From the NCBI RefSeq assembly GCF_020424085.1, contig NZ_CP080203.1, forward strand, positions 1,922,001 through 1,986,000: DNA of 64,000 bases. Direction: 5' to 3'. How positions within the stretch are numbered: position 1 is the first letter of the stretch; every line of letters starts with the position of its first letter. Below are positions 1 to 8,074 of this stretch, one piece after another. The stretch is from Mycetocola spongiae (GTDB lineage: Bacteria; Actinomycetota; Actinomycetes; Actinomycetales; Microbacteriaceae). Below the pieces are notes generated by a model, which was given only the letters and a program-made list of their open reading frames with translations, searched no databases and was not told the DNA's origin. The position numbers and the translations under genes were made by a program.

Positions 1-414
1 TCGCTCAGCGATTCGGTCTCGCTCCTGAGCAGCAACCGCAAGCATCACCCTGATGATGAGCATGCCTACACTGTGCTTTGGAGTCACCATGCTGACTCCA
101 TCCGCAAGCGAGGTTAGACATCCGCTGATGGGTTCAAGCTGCTTGAGTAAGGCGATTGTCTCCTCAGGCTCTCGCCCCCAGCGATCGAGCTTCGCCATGA
201 CGACCTCGACTTTTCCTTCATGGGCTCTGACCGCCGCCATGAGCTGGTTCATCTTCTTGGAATGAGCGTTCGTGGTTCCACTCACTCCCCTATCTACGAA
301 GATGTTCTCTTTAGCGACTCCGTAGCCGATGAGCTGCTGCTGCTGAGCCTCGAGGCCGAGTTCCTGTTTGACCGTGCTCACTCTGGTGTAGCCGATTCGG
401 TGGATGGTACTCAT
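1..414 (-). CDS. Serine recombinase (resolvase/invertase family), partial at window edge
   Basis: The 138 codons visible encode the N-terminal catalytic domain of a small serine recombinase. The protein starts MSTIHRIGYTRVST, with the nucleophile at Ser13, and continues with the conserved LDRWGR segment and the start of the long E helix (AAQERDRIAER), where the window ends. The C-terminal helix-turn-helix must lie to the left of base 1. ATG at 414 is preceded by AGGAG. The family cuts and rejoins DNA through a phosphoserine link, as resolvase or invertase of transposons and plasmids. A 15-bp inverted repeat with a 2-bp centre lies 65 bp upstream and is a candidate target. GC is lower than in the chromosome to the right, in keeping with a mobile segment. 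Confidence 0.88.
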   Translation of the reverse strand, partial: MSTIHRIGYTRVSTVKQELGLEAQQQQLIGYGVAKENIFVDRGVSGTTNAHSKKMNQLMAAVRAHEGKVEVVMAKLDRWGREPEETIALLKQLEPISGCLTSLADGVSMVTPKHSVGMLIIRVMLAVAAQERDRIAER

Positions 415-478
415 AGCTGTCTCCTTCGGTGATTCTTTACAACCACGATTAGACATATCGCTATAACGGTCGAACATG

Positions 479-510
479 GGTGGTTGTTAAACGCTCGTTT
501 AACAACCACC
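479..510. repeat. 32-bp inverted repeat with 2-bp centre; candidate resolvase crossover site
   Basis: Two perfect 15-bp arms, GGTGGTTGTTAAACG (479-493) and its inverse (496-510), flank the dinucleotide CT. Serine resolvases and invertases cut at a central 2-bp overlap between inverted half-sites, so the geometry fits a res subsite I or hix-like site beside the recombinase gene. A single related half-site at about 436-446 could be an accessory subsite. It could instead be an operator for the recombinase or a transcription terminator; no T-run follows it. Confidence 0.6.
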
Positions 511-890
511 GAGAATTGGTGTGTCACACTACCATTACCTCAAGGCCAGACCAGCAAACGGATCGCAATTCGAGGCTGGATCGTGACTCCACAGCCTCTT
601 TGAGAGGACCGTGCTTCTAGCACTGCCCACAATTGTTCGTTTGGCAACAACATGCCACCCGTGCCGATGACCGCCCGTCCACTGTTTTGAATAATCACCG
701 GTGTCGGCCATTACTCTACTTGAGCGGGAAGTAACTACTCCTTCACTTCACATTCACTCCAGGCGGCGCTCTGCACTATTCGGTTCCGCCGTAGGCTCCG
801 AGCTTTCCGAGAATGTTCGACTAGTGAGGCACGATGGACCTGAAGCACGGACCGTTTCCAACTGCACGAGATTGTGTCATTGGTGCGCGA

Positions 891-896
891 TACAAT
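891..896 (+). promoter_or_regulatory. -10 element of the methyltransferase gene (leaderless)
   Basis: TACAAT ends 7 bases before the ATG at 904. No Shine-Dalgarno sequence fits between them, so transcription probably starts at or next to the start codon. No clear -35 hexamer is seen. Confidence 0.5.
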
Positions 897-903
897 TGAC
901 CCT

Positions 904-2121
904 ATGCCCGCAGAACTACGACCGACACCCTCATCGCGGGGCTCTCAGCTTCCAGTAATTAGCCTATTCGCAGGAGCCGGAGGACTCGATTTGGCTGTCG
1001 AGCGAGTAGCTGATGCGCCGCTCTCTAGCCCATCCAGCCCAACACCTGGCCCATATCGCGTCGCGGTCGCCACTGACTATGCACCCCAAGCTTTGGACAC
1101 ACTGGCACTAAACCTTCCGGGGACAGTAACGCTATCTGGAGACATTCGGGAAACCTCGACCTCTGAACTCCTGCGTGCGGGGTCGATGGCCTCAGGCGAC
1201 GCTGCGCTCGTGATCGGCGGGCCTCCGTGCACTCCCTTCTCGAAGTCGGGTTTCTGGCTCGCGGAGAAGCGAGAGTCTCGTGATCCAAATGCATCTTTGC
1301 TCGAAGAATATGTGCGGGTTGTCGCACAGTCGAAACCTGAGGCGTTTGTGCTTGAAAATGTTCAAGCCTTGACCTACAAGACACACAAGGCTCACTTCGA
1401 TCAGCTCCTCAGCGCACTGACTGAACTGGGCTACAACCCACAGTGGAAGACCTTGCTCGCTGCAGATTATGGCGTACCCCAGCTTCGTAAGCGAGTGTTC
1501 ATCGTCGGGCGGCGCGATGGTAAGGCATATAAGTTTCCTGAGCCAACCCATGCTGGGCCGAGTGAAACAACGCGAACTTGGGACCTTTCCAAGCTCCCCC
1601 ATGTAACCGCGCAGCAAGCATTTGAGGGTCTTGTCACCACACCAGAAAAGGGGGAGCTTCTCGAGGGAAAGTATGGCGAGCTGGCTGCCGAGATTCCGGG
1701 TGGACAGAACTATCTTTGGCATACTTCTCGCTACGGAGGCCGCGACGAGTTCGAGTGGCGCTCGCGCTACTGGACATTCCTCCTCCGACTCGCGGCAGAC
1801 AAACCAAGCTCCACACTCCAAGCCCAGCCAGGTCCATATGTAGGGCCGTTCCACTGGGAGAATCTTCCCAACGAAGAAGGCAATTTGAGAGCCCGCCGGT
1901 TGAGGGTGCCGGAGCTACTTCGGCTCATGACTTTTCCGGACGACTTCCGTCTCATCGGCAGTAGAGCGGACATTCAGCGTCAGCTGGGAAACGCGGTCCC
2001 GATGGAGCTAGGCAAGGCCGTTCTCCGAGCGCTAACCCTGCAGCTAGGCTATGTTGATCCTGAGACAGTTAACGATGATCGGCTCGTACGATCCACGAGT
2101 AGTGCGGTCCTGATCAGCTGA
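904..2121 (+). CDS. DNA (cytosine-5-)-methyltransferase, type II restriction-modification
   Basis: The 405-residue protein has the C5-methyltransferase motifs in canonical order: motif I FAGAGGLD (residues 22-29, S-adenosylmethionine binding), motif IV GGPPCTPFS with catalytic Cys109, motif VI ENV, and motif X QLGNAVP near the C terminus. Motif IV reads PCT where most family members read PCQ. The start was set at ATG 904 because a -10 box sits just upstream; an in-frame GTG at 874 would add ten unmotivated residues. The restriction enzyme follows 7 bases downstream on the same strand, so this is the protective half of a type II pair. If the nuclease is SacI-like, the target would be GAGCTC, but this is inferred from the partner only. 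The gene is lower in GC than the chromosome, consistent with transfer. Confidence 0.92.
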   Translation: MPAELRPTPSSRGSQLPVISLFAGAGGLDLAVERVADAPLSSPSSPTPGPYRVAVATDYAPQALDTLALNLPGTVTLSGDIRETSTSELLRAGSMASGDAALVIGGPPCTPFSKSGFWLAEKRESRDPNASLLEEYVRVVAQSKPEAFVLENVQALTYKTHKAHFDQLLSALTELGYNPQWKTLLAADYGVPQLRKRVFIVGRRDGKAYKFPEPTHAGPSETTRTWDLSKLPHVTAQQAFEGLVTTPEKGELLEGKYGELAAEIPGGQNYLWHTSRYGGRDEFEWRSRYWTFLLRLAADKPSSTLQAQPGPYVGPFHWENLPNEEGNLRARRLRVPELLRLMTFPDDFRLIGSRADIQRQLGNAVPMELGKAVLRALTLQLGYVDPETVNDDRLVRSTSSAVLIS

Positions 2122-2128
2122 AGATGGC

Positions 2129-3376
2129 GTGAGGGCCCGAGAGAGGCCCCTCTTGCCAATCAGTATCGATTACCAAGCAGCCGAACAAGTCCTCCTCGAT
2201 GCATTGGCGATCGCAAGTAGCGATAGGCGGCTACCTGTCGAATGGAGAAGTCACGCAAGAACCGTCTTCGCGCTTGAATCGAAGACCTGGACTCCTGCAT
2301 TCGCAACCATGTTGCTCGCGAAAGCGACCGATAGTCGAGTCGACACGATGAGCCTTAAAGCAGAATCTGGCAATCCCTACGCCTACAGCGCCCGCAGTCT
2401 TTGCCACAAGATTTTGGTCCCCGCGGCAGTCAACCACAACTTCTCAATCCGAAATAAAGGACCTGAGCCACTCAACAACCAACCGTTCTTCCGCTATGAC
2501 CGAATCGACAAGATCGACCGCGTACGCAAACCAGTCGACCGCGAGTACTTCTTCGATGTCGTGGAGCAGGCGAATAAGCTCTCCGCTGACCAAGCGCTTG
2601 ACGCACTCGCAGCGTTCTTGAGGGAAGCCCTGGCTGTGGCTGCAGCGACTCGAAGCGTGTCTGTGAAAGCCGGGGGGCTAACCGCGCACGGTGCAAAGAT
2701 CGCCGTCGAAGATTTCCTGCGCGATGACGCGCCTGATCGACCGAGACGACTTCAGGCGTTTGCCGCAGCTTGCCTTGACCTTATTCATCAAGATGTAAAG
2801 TCTCGTCGAATCAACGATCCTTCGGCGCATGTTCCCGGTGATGTCCAAGTACTACTCGGCAAAGTCGTCGCCATGTCTATGGAGGTCAAAGGCAAAACCG
2901 TAAAGGCAACAGATCTCACGACCTTTGCGGACGAATGCAAGGAAGCTGGGGTCGAACGAGCCGTAATGTTTGTGGATGCACCTCAGCAGGTTGACCTCAA
3001 TCTCGACGCCGCTGTAATCATGCAAAGGCTTCAAACTCCCCAGGTAGTCTTCATCAGCTCTGCTGCGGAACTACTCTCGGGGTCTCTGCTCTGGGCCCCA
3101 CTTCCTCTCGAGAAAGCTATCGAAGCATTTTCAAAGAACTTCCTGGATCGCCTGCTGGAGATCGAAGTCACAGTTCCCACACTTGAGGAATGGGGGCGAG
3201 CAGCGACAGTGGCACAAGCTCGCTTGAAGGGGCTGCCGTCTGGCCCGAAGCGACCCCGAGTGGACACAGATGGCTATGCTTCCCTTGCGAAGAGATCGAT
3301 GCTCTCCACAACGGACGGTGAGCTAGGAAAAAAGTCGAATGGGCCACGATCCGCGGATGGATCGCGGCCCAGGTAA
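2129..3376 (+). CDS. Type II restriction endonuclease, SacI family
   Basis: The 415-residue product resembles the SacI restriction endonuclease family in its N-terminal half: a block with LLAKATD, then YSARSLCHKILVPAAVNH and GPEPLNNQPFFRYDRID, which I recognise as the family signature. A PD-(D/E)XK-like active site is likely at PGDVQVLLGK...SMEVKGK, with the Glu and Lys of EVKGK. The start is GTG at 2129, seven bases after the methyltransferase stop; no ATG fits better. The length fits the family. The enzyme would cut unmethylated DNA at the site protected by the upstream methyltransferase. The R gene downstream of M in one transcript lets protection be made first. Recognition of GAGCTC is inference from family membership. 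Confidence 0.85.
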   Translation: MRARERPLLPISIDYQAAEQVLLDALAIASSDRRLPVEWRSHARTVFALESKTWTPAFATMLLAKATDSRVDTMSLKAESGNPYAYSARSLCHKILVPAAVNHNFSIRNKGPEPLNNQPFFRYDRIDKIDRVRKPVDREYFFDVVEQANKLSADQALDALAAFLREALAVAAATRSVSVKAGGLTAHGAKIAVEDFLRDDAPDRPRRLQAFAAACLDLIHQDVKSRRINDPSAHVPGDVQVLLGKVVAMSMEVKGKTVKATDLTTFADECKEAGVERAVMFVDAPQQVDLNLDAAVIMQRLQTPQVVFISSAAELLSGSLLWAPLPLEKAIEAFSKNFLDRLLEIEVTVPTLEEWGRAATVAQARLKGLPSGPKRPRVDTDGYASLAKRSMLSTTDGELGKKSNGPRSADGSRPR

Positions 3377-3388
3377 CTCGCACACCGG

Positions 3389-3604
3389 CTAGTACAGACT
3401 GATTCGCGTCTCGCGCATGAACCTTCTCAACGAGACGAGATCTGAGAGACACTCAGCCAGTTCAGGGTGTTTCTCTTTGAGATCAGCGCTACTGAAAAGC
3501 CATTTGCAATAGGCGGTGTCCTCGGCTACACGCGCCAGTGGTGCTCCCCGGTACTTCCCAAAGGGGAATGTGCCAGCTTGTGCGTTTTGATTTCCATTTC
3601 TCAT
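3389..3604 (-). CDS. Small ExoX-C-like domain protein
   Basis: The 71-residue protein carries FPFGKYRGAPLARVAEDTAY followed by CKWLFSSADLKEKHPEL, matching the small domain found at the C terminus of exonuclease X-type proteins and as stand-alone proteins in phages and plasmids. Its function is not established. ATG at 3604 has AGGA four bases upstream. It lies on the same strand as, and 41 bases downstream of, the broken helicase gene, and converges on the restriction gene with a 12-base gap. It is probably a passenger of the mobile segment. Confidence 0.65.
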   Translation of the reverse strand: MRNGNQNAQAGTFPFGKYRGAPLARVAEDTAYCKWLFSSADLKEKHPELAECLSDLVSLRRFMRETRISLY

Positions 3605-3620
3605 CAGTTCCTGCTTCCTC

Positions 3621-3653
3621 CCGCCTAAGCGGGTTTGGTGTCTGTTTAGGCGG
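3621..3653. repeat. 8-bp inverted repeat at the end of the helicase pseudogene
   Basis: CCGCCTAA (3621-3628) and TTAGGCGG (3646-3653) are perfect inverses 17 bases apart, covering the terminal stop of the helicase frame. There is no T-run, so termination is uncertain. Confidence 0.4.
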
Positions 3654-4716
3654 CCTCTAGCGCCGTAGGGAGATCTTGTTCTGAGACAAAGCGGATGCCC
3701 CGGACGAAGTAACGGGCACCTACCACAGAGAGCGGCTCACGATCATCTTCGTAGGAACCCCGCCCACGCTTTTCAGGGATGTAGGAAGAGTGGATAAACT
3801 CGCGGGGCGCGCGCTGCTGCTTGACATACTCAGCATTGCTATTCTCGAAGAGCGAGTGGCCCGTGAGCGCTGCTAGAAACTTTTGCTTCGATCCAGCTTC
3901 AGGGCCAGAATCCTTCGCGGACTACTTAAAGGTCTCGTAGAGATCCGGGATCAGCACGAAGCTATTGGGATCGGTGACGATCTATTCGCTCCACCAGTAG
4001 CCGATCTTGTCCTGCCGCATTCTCCATTCAGCCTGCTCCAGTTCCATCTCCATTGGCACAGGCAGCTCCTGTTTGCTGTTCTCGAACCAAAGCTTCGCCC
4101 CTTCGACAGCCCAGGCCAGTGCAGCCTCCAGAATCTCAAGGTTTTCATTAGCTCGTGTGAGCTTCGGATTGCGAGGACGGTGATGTTCAGGTGAGGTCTT
4201 AGGGTCGTACTGATGAGCGGGAACATACTTGTAGGGCATAGGGAAGAGTTCGAGCCTTCGCCAGGTTCCATCGTGATTTGCACTCACCTGAGGTAGGTCA
4301 TTGGTAGTGATGAAGATCGTGGTGACTACCTTGAATGTCTCCTCGTCCTGGAACTTCTTCGATCCGCGCATCTTGTCTGTACCTGCGAGCTTCTTCACTA
4401 TCTTGTCATCGAGCCACTGGCCTTCAGCGGTCTCCTCAAGGAGCGCCATACGCAGCCCCTTGAATACACTTCGGCTGAAGCTATCCGCTCCACCAGAGGA
4501 CAGAACGCTGGAATCAGGGGTGTCCGCATAGTCACCCATGATCGCGCTGATCACATCGAGAAAAGTGCTCTTACCATTTGACCCGCCGCCGCTGAAGAAG
4601 AAGATCGACGCATCGCTCGGCTGGTAGCCGGTGAGCGCTTGGCCAACGATGATCTGGAGATAGCGCAGCACATTCGGTGGGAAGGCAGAGAGGATTTCAT
4701 CCCAGAGTTCTGACCG
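3646..4716 (-). pseudogene. Phage/plasmid SF3 helicase (D5/P4 primase C-terminal type), broken by two amber codons
   Basis: The frame encodes the SF3 helicase core: YLQIIVGQALTGY, a Walker A motif GGGSNGKST, then TIFITTNDLPQ, as in P4-family primase-helicases. The frame is stopped by TAG at 3982-3984 and again at 3922-3924. Beyond them the same frame continues sensibly (VTDPNSFVLIPDLYETFK, and later VVGARYFVRGIRF, the usual C-terminal winged-helix ending) to TAA at 3646-3648. The N-terminal primase half is absent: similarity starts at RSELWDEIL at the right edge of the low-GC segment. The protein would initiate replication of a phage, plasmid or integrative element. I call it a pseudogene because it is truncated and doubly interrupted. 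Read as Gln, both ambers would give a plausible protein, so recoding by the original element is possible but less likely. Confidence 0.8.
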
Positions 4717-4821
4717 GGCGCCGGATATATAGATCTGGCCTCGCAGCGCGTGCTGACCGGGGCCGGGCTCACCCTCGTGGCACGCTCCGGGGATACGTAT
4801 AGATACGAGTTCCTGCTCTGA
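4714..4821 (+). pseudogene. 3' remnant of a chromosomal gene at the island boundary
   Basis: Right where low GC ends, the + strand is open from 4714 to TGA at 4819-4821 and reads GAGYIDLASQRVLTGAGLTL followed by VARSGDTYRYEFLL, a natural-looking beta-rich C-terminal tail. An in-frame TGA belonging to the island lies at 4711-4713, and there is no start. This suggests the mobile segment inserted into or replaced the 5' part of a chromosomal gene. The family is not identifiable; a C-terminal domain of a glycoside hydrolase is one possibility. Confidence 0.45.
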
Positions 4822-4877
4822 ACCCTCACGGATACGTGGCGGGGTTCGGGCGGGGCCGAGGATTTTGCCGGGAGTCG

Positions 4878-5339
4878 CTAGCGCGGGTCGGCCGCGACAT
4901 GCAGCAGCCGGAAACGCTCGCATACCACCGGCATATCGGGTTCAAATCCCCGCGGGTTCTCCGAGTGCTCCCGCCAAAATTTTTGATGCGCCTCGCGCCA
5001 ATACGCGAGGCTCCGGTCGCCCTCCCCCTCGGCCCGGGCATGATCCGCGCCCACCCGGTCGAAGGCGATCACCTCAACCATCACGGTTTCCACCAGGGCA
5101 CGCGGCCGCCCGGATCCGTCAAGAATGATATTCAGCAGCCCCGGCTCGGGCAGCCGTTCCCCCGAAAACTCGTAGTCCCAGAGCGCGGATGCGGTGGCGG
5201 TTTTGGTGCCGGCGAGCACGAGGGCCAGCAGGCCATCGGCATGCTCCGGGGTGGCGCCAAAGGCCCAGGATTCGGGGGCCTCCGCGGGCAGACCGGGCAG
5301 GATATCGCGGCAGTTCCGCCAGAAATTCCGAGGGGTCAT
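4878..5339 (-). CDS. ASCH domain-containing protein
   Basis: The 153-residue protein has the ASCH fold signature: GLLALVLAGTKTATASALWDY, then GRPRALVETVMVEVIAFDRV and a conserved ending with RSLAYWREAHQKFW and PVVCERFRLL. ASCH proteins resemble PUA domains and are thought to bind RNA or modified nucleotides; the specific role is unknown. The length is normal for single-domain members. The start is ATG at 5339. Upstream, TAGCCT ends exactly 6 bases before the ATG with no ribosome binding site, so the gene is probably leaderless. It is the first intact chromosomal gene to the right of the mobile segment. Confidence 0.85.
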   Translation of the reverse strand: MTPRNFWRNCRDILPGLPAEAPESWAFGATPEHADGLLALVLAGTKTATASALWDYEFSGERLPEPGLLNIILDGSGRPRALVETVMVEVIAFDRVGADHARAEGEGDRSLAYWREAHQKFWREHSENPRGFEPDMPVVCERFRLLHVAADPR

Positions 5340-5345
5340 GGGCTC

Positions 5346-5351
5346 AGGCTA
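5346..5351 (-). promoter_or_regulatory. -10 element, leaderless ASCH gene
   Basis: On the minus strand TAGCCT is followed by GAGCCC and then ATG. The 6-base spacing matches ten other genes in the window. Confidence 0.5.
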
Positions 5352-5560
5352 TCAGCGCCGCCGCGTGGGCTCGGATGACATAATCTCGGGTTTGGCATTG
5401 TCCTGGGCCAGATTGCCCGCATGAAAATCAGTGCGTCTGCGGCCTCGGCGCCCCCGGGCGCACCGGCGTGACCGGCACTGCGGCCCGGGCCCGGCCCGCC
5501 GCGGGTGACCTGCCCCGCCCGTCGCGCGCCGATGATCGCGCGGCCGATCCCGCGCACTCG

Positions 5561-5959
5561 TTAGCCCTCCGCGCGCGCGGATAGCGCCGCGGCGAGCGCG
5601 CGCCGGGAGTCCTCGGCATCGGCAACCGAGAGATAGAGTCGCCGAAAATGCTGCCCGGGGGCCACGTCGATGCGCAGCGCCTCGCCCGAGCCGGAGTAGT
5701 TCCAGAAGTGTCGCTCGCCGTCCGGATGGAACGTGCCGCAGAGCTTGCCGAGGAAGTCCAGTCCGGGGCCGCGCCAGCCGGTCGCGACCCGGTGCGGGGC
5801 GGCCTCGATCCCCACCGCGTCGATCCGGGCGAGGGGGATGATCACGCTGCGCCGGAAGCACCAGAGGCGGTCCAGGCCGCGCGGGATCACGGTCACATTC
5901 TCCGCGTCGGTCCGCACCAGGGTGCGCCCCACGGGGGCAGATTTCCGCCGCGCGCTCAT
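5561..5959 (-). CDS. Conserved hypothetical protein, PH-like fold possible
   Basis: The 132-residue protein (start ATG 5959; a GTG two codons earlier is also possible) contains RRSVIIPLARIDAVGIEAAP and WNYSGSGEALRIDV, a pattern of short beta strands like bacterial PH-domain proteins. It has no signal peptide or membrane segment. Function is unknown. It diverges from the SdpI-family gene at 6062. The 220 bases to its right-hand neighbour ASCH (5340-5560) hold no gene that I can support. Confidence 0.6.
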   Translation of the reverse strand: MSARRKSAPVGRTLVRTDAENVTVIPRGLDRLWCFRRSVIIPLARIDAVGIEAAPHRVATGWRGPGLDFLGKLCGTFHPDGERHFWNYSGSGEALRIDVAPGQHFRRLYLSVADAEDSRRALAAALSARAEG

Positions 5960-6049
5960 GCCCACACCGTCCCGCTGCGCGGAAATACGGGCCGGCGGGT
6001 GGCGATGGGCGGGGTATCCATGCCCCCGAGTCTAGCGATTCGCGTCGGC

Positions 6050-6055
6050 TAGACT
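6050..6055 (+). promoter_or_regulatory. -10 element, leaderless SdpI-family gene
   Basis: TAGACT is followed by six bases (GGGGCC) and ATG at 6062, without a Shine-Dalgarno sequence. Confidence 0.5.
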
Positions 6056-6061
6056 GGGGCC

Positions 6062-6463
6062 ATGACGGCGAGCATCCTGATCGGTATGGGTTCGGCGGCG
6101 ATGCTGCTGATCGTGGCCTTCGTCGCGCTGGGCATTGCCCGCTCGAGCGAGCGCGGCACCCTGGCCCGCAACGGTTCGGTGGGTATTCGCTCGCGCGCGA
6201 CCCTGGCCTCGGATGCGGCCTGGGAGGCCGGGCATCGCGCGGGCGGGGCGCGCTTGCGCGTCTGCGGTCTCGGCGCGCTGATCGGAGCCGCACTCGGGGT
6301 TCTGGCGGGTTTTTTGCCGCTGCTCGGGGGCTCCGAAATGGTCACCAATTCGGCAATTGCGACGCTGATTATTGCCACCTCGGTCTGGGTTGTGGCCTGG
6401 GCACTCGCGGCGGGCGGCGCGGCCAATCGCGCGGCCCGGGCGGTGACCGCCGCGGAGGGTTAG
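6062..6463 (+). CDS. SdpI family membrane protein
   Basis: The 133-residue protein has three hydrophobic segments (residues about 5-25, 65-90 and 98-118) and between the first two the SdpI signature RNGSVGIRSRATLASDAAW. SdpI of Bacillus is the immunity protein against the SDP toxin; actinobacterial relatives are widespread membrane proteins of unknown role. The gene is probably leaderless. Its stop codon overlaps that of the convergent gene at 6460 by 4 bp (TTAG), leaving no room for a terminator. Confidence 0.8.
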   Translation: MTASILIGMGSAAMLLIVAFVALGIARSSERGTLARNGSVGIRSRATLASDAAWEAGHRAGGARLRVCGLGALIGAALGVLAGFLPLLGGSEMVTNSAIATLIIATSVWVVAWALAAGGAANRAARAVTAAEG

Positions 6464-7107
6464 TCCCCCGCGAGGAAACCCGCGCGCTTCGAGCGCCAGG
6501 ACGAACGATACGCGTACTCCGCATCGCGCGCGTCCGCGGCGAGCACCGCGCGGGTGGCGGGGGCCATCGCGCGGACGTCCTCGTCCTCATAGCGCCAGCC
6601 CAGGGGAAACACAAAGCGCGCCCGGTAGTACCCCATCCAGAACAGCACGAGGTCGCGGTCATCGCGCAGCGATTCGTATTCCAGGGCCCCGCGCTCGTGC
6701 CGGGTGATCTCCCACCCGCCGCCGTCCTTCGGCCGCGCGGAAAAATCGGGGTCACCGCCCCAGCGCCAGGCCACACCGGTATTCCCGGGAGCATCGTTAT
6801 TCACGCGCTCCAGCGTCTCGGCGAGGGCTTCCGGGGTCCACGGCGCGGGAAACCAGGTGCTCAGGCTCGCGCTCAGCGCCGCGGCACTGGGCCAACGCCA
6901 CGCGGATTTGGGGGCCGAGCGGGCAGGCTCCAGGAGGGCCCCGAGCGCAATCGTGGGCAGGGCGGGGCCCGCGTCATCCAGCAGCGCTATATGCAGTTGC
7001 AGCGCGCGCAGATAGCGGCGATGCTCGGCCTCATCGGCGAAGGGCGGCAGCGGAATATCGGCCACGGTGGGGCTGCCCCAAGGCACGGTATCACCCAGAA
7101 AGCTCAT
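6460..7107 (-). CDS. Hypothetical cytoplasmic protein
   Basis: I do not recognise this 215-residue protein. It starts MSFLGDTVPWGSP at ATG 7107 with a strong GAGGAGG box four bases upstream, which decides the start against longer alternatives. It is acidic, rich in Trp and Arg, and has no signal peptide or membrane segment. The end (FWMGYYRARFVFPLGWRYED) looks like a compact folded domain. It converges with the SdpI gene, sharing TTAG at the stops, and diverges from the AraC regulator. Confidence 0.6.
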   Translation of the reverse strand: MSFLGDTVPWGSPTVADIPLPPFADEAEHRRYLRALQLHIALLDDAGPALPTIALGALLEPARSAPKSAWRWPSAAALSASLSTWFPAPWTPEALAETLERVNNDAPGNTGVAWRWGGDPDFSARPKDGGGWEITRHERGALEYESLRDDRDLVLFWMGYYRARFVFPLGWRYEDEDVRAMAPATRAVLAADARDAEYAYRSSWRSKRAGFLAGD

Positions 7108-7189
7108 CGGTTCCTCCTCGATTGCTGATCCGAGACCCAGCCTAATGCCGCGGGGAATACAGCACCCGGTTCCCGCGGTTATATCGGGA

Positions 7190-8074
7190 ATGTCACCGCT
7201 CCTCGAACCCGCGCCCGTATTTGGGGCCCTCGACCGGGCACTCGCCGCGCTCGATTGGACCCTGCGCGAGTCCACCCATCTTGAGCTGGCCGCGGGCGAG
7301 CGGATGGTGCCCTCGCCCGATGCGGGCTTTAGCTATCTGATCGCGGGCAGCGCCGCGATCCGGATCGGCGAGCACTGGACCGAGCTGGCCGCGGGCGATC
7401 TGCTGTTTTATCCGCGCGGGGCCCGCCGCGAGATCCGCGCCCGGGAGGCCGGTTCCCTCCTCGACGCGACCGTGGTCCCGGCCGCCACCACCCGCAACGC
7501 GCTCACCATTTTTCCCGATGCATTGCGCGTGACCGGTTTCCGCGAGCGGGAACCCAATCTCGCCCGGCTGATCGAGTCGATGGCCTGCGGCCCGGCCACC
7601 GCCGCGGCACCGGGCCGCGTCACCACGGCCCCGCGCCGCGACGGCGATATCGTGGTGTGTAGCCTGATTGCCACCACGATTATTTCGGCATCCGTGCGGC
7701 TCTGGGCCGAGCTGGGCTGCGCACCCGAGCGCTGGCTGCACCGCGTGAGCGACCCCTATATTGCCCGCGCCCTGGATGCGCTGCACGCCGATCCGGGTCA
7801 TCCCTGGACCGTGCAGGAGCTGGCGCGGGTGGCCGCAATGTCGCGCTCCTCCTTCGCCGAACGCTTCCACGGGCTGGTGGGGAAGACCCCCGCGTCCTAT
7901 CTCACCGGGGTGCGAATGGAGGAGAGCATGGGGCTGCTGCTGCGCGAGGGCCTGAGCATTGCCGATACCGCGCGCCGTCTCGGTTATGAGTCCGAGGCCG
8001 GTTTCAGCCGCGCATTCCGCCGCCATACCGGGCAGACCCCCGCGCTCTGGCGCGAGGGTCACCGCGCAGCCTAG
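7190..8074 (+). CDS. AraC family transcriptional regulator
   Basis: The 294-residue protein has an N-terminal cupin-like sensor (YLIAGSAAIRIGEHW, then LAAGDLLFYPRGARREI) and a C-terminal double helix-turn-helix: WTVQELARVAAMSRSSFAER and SIADTARRLGYESEAGFSRA. This matches cupin_6-type AraC regulators that usually control a neighbouring efflux or oxidoreductase gene. The likely target is the convergent MFS exporter at 8071. The start is ATG 7190, the last good start before the conserved region; ATG 7145 is an alternative. The stop overlaps the exporter stop at CTAG 8071-8074. Confidence 0.88.
   Translation: MSPLLEPAPVFGALDRALAALDWTLRESTHLELAAGERMVPSPDAGFSYLIAGSAAIRIGEHWTELAAGDLLFYPRGARREIRAREAGSLLDATVVPAATTRNALTIFPDALRVTGFREREPNLARLIESMACGPATAAAPGRVTTAPRRDGDIVVCSLIATTIISASVRLWAELGCAPERWLHRVSDPYIARALDALHADPGHPWTVQELARVAAMSRSSFAERFHGLVGKTPASYLTGVRMEESMGLLLREGLSIADTARRLGYESEAGFSRAFRRHTGQTPALWREGHRAA

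Larger units (their letters stand above)
415..903. other. Noncoding gap between resolvase and methyltransferase
   Basis: This 490-base gap is AT-richer than the rest of the window. I see no convincing gene in it on either strand. It holds the inverted repeat at 479-510, an extra half-site-like copy (TTTACAACCAC, about 436-446) and, at its right end, the -10 element of the methyltransferase. Confidence 0.6.
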
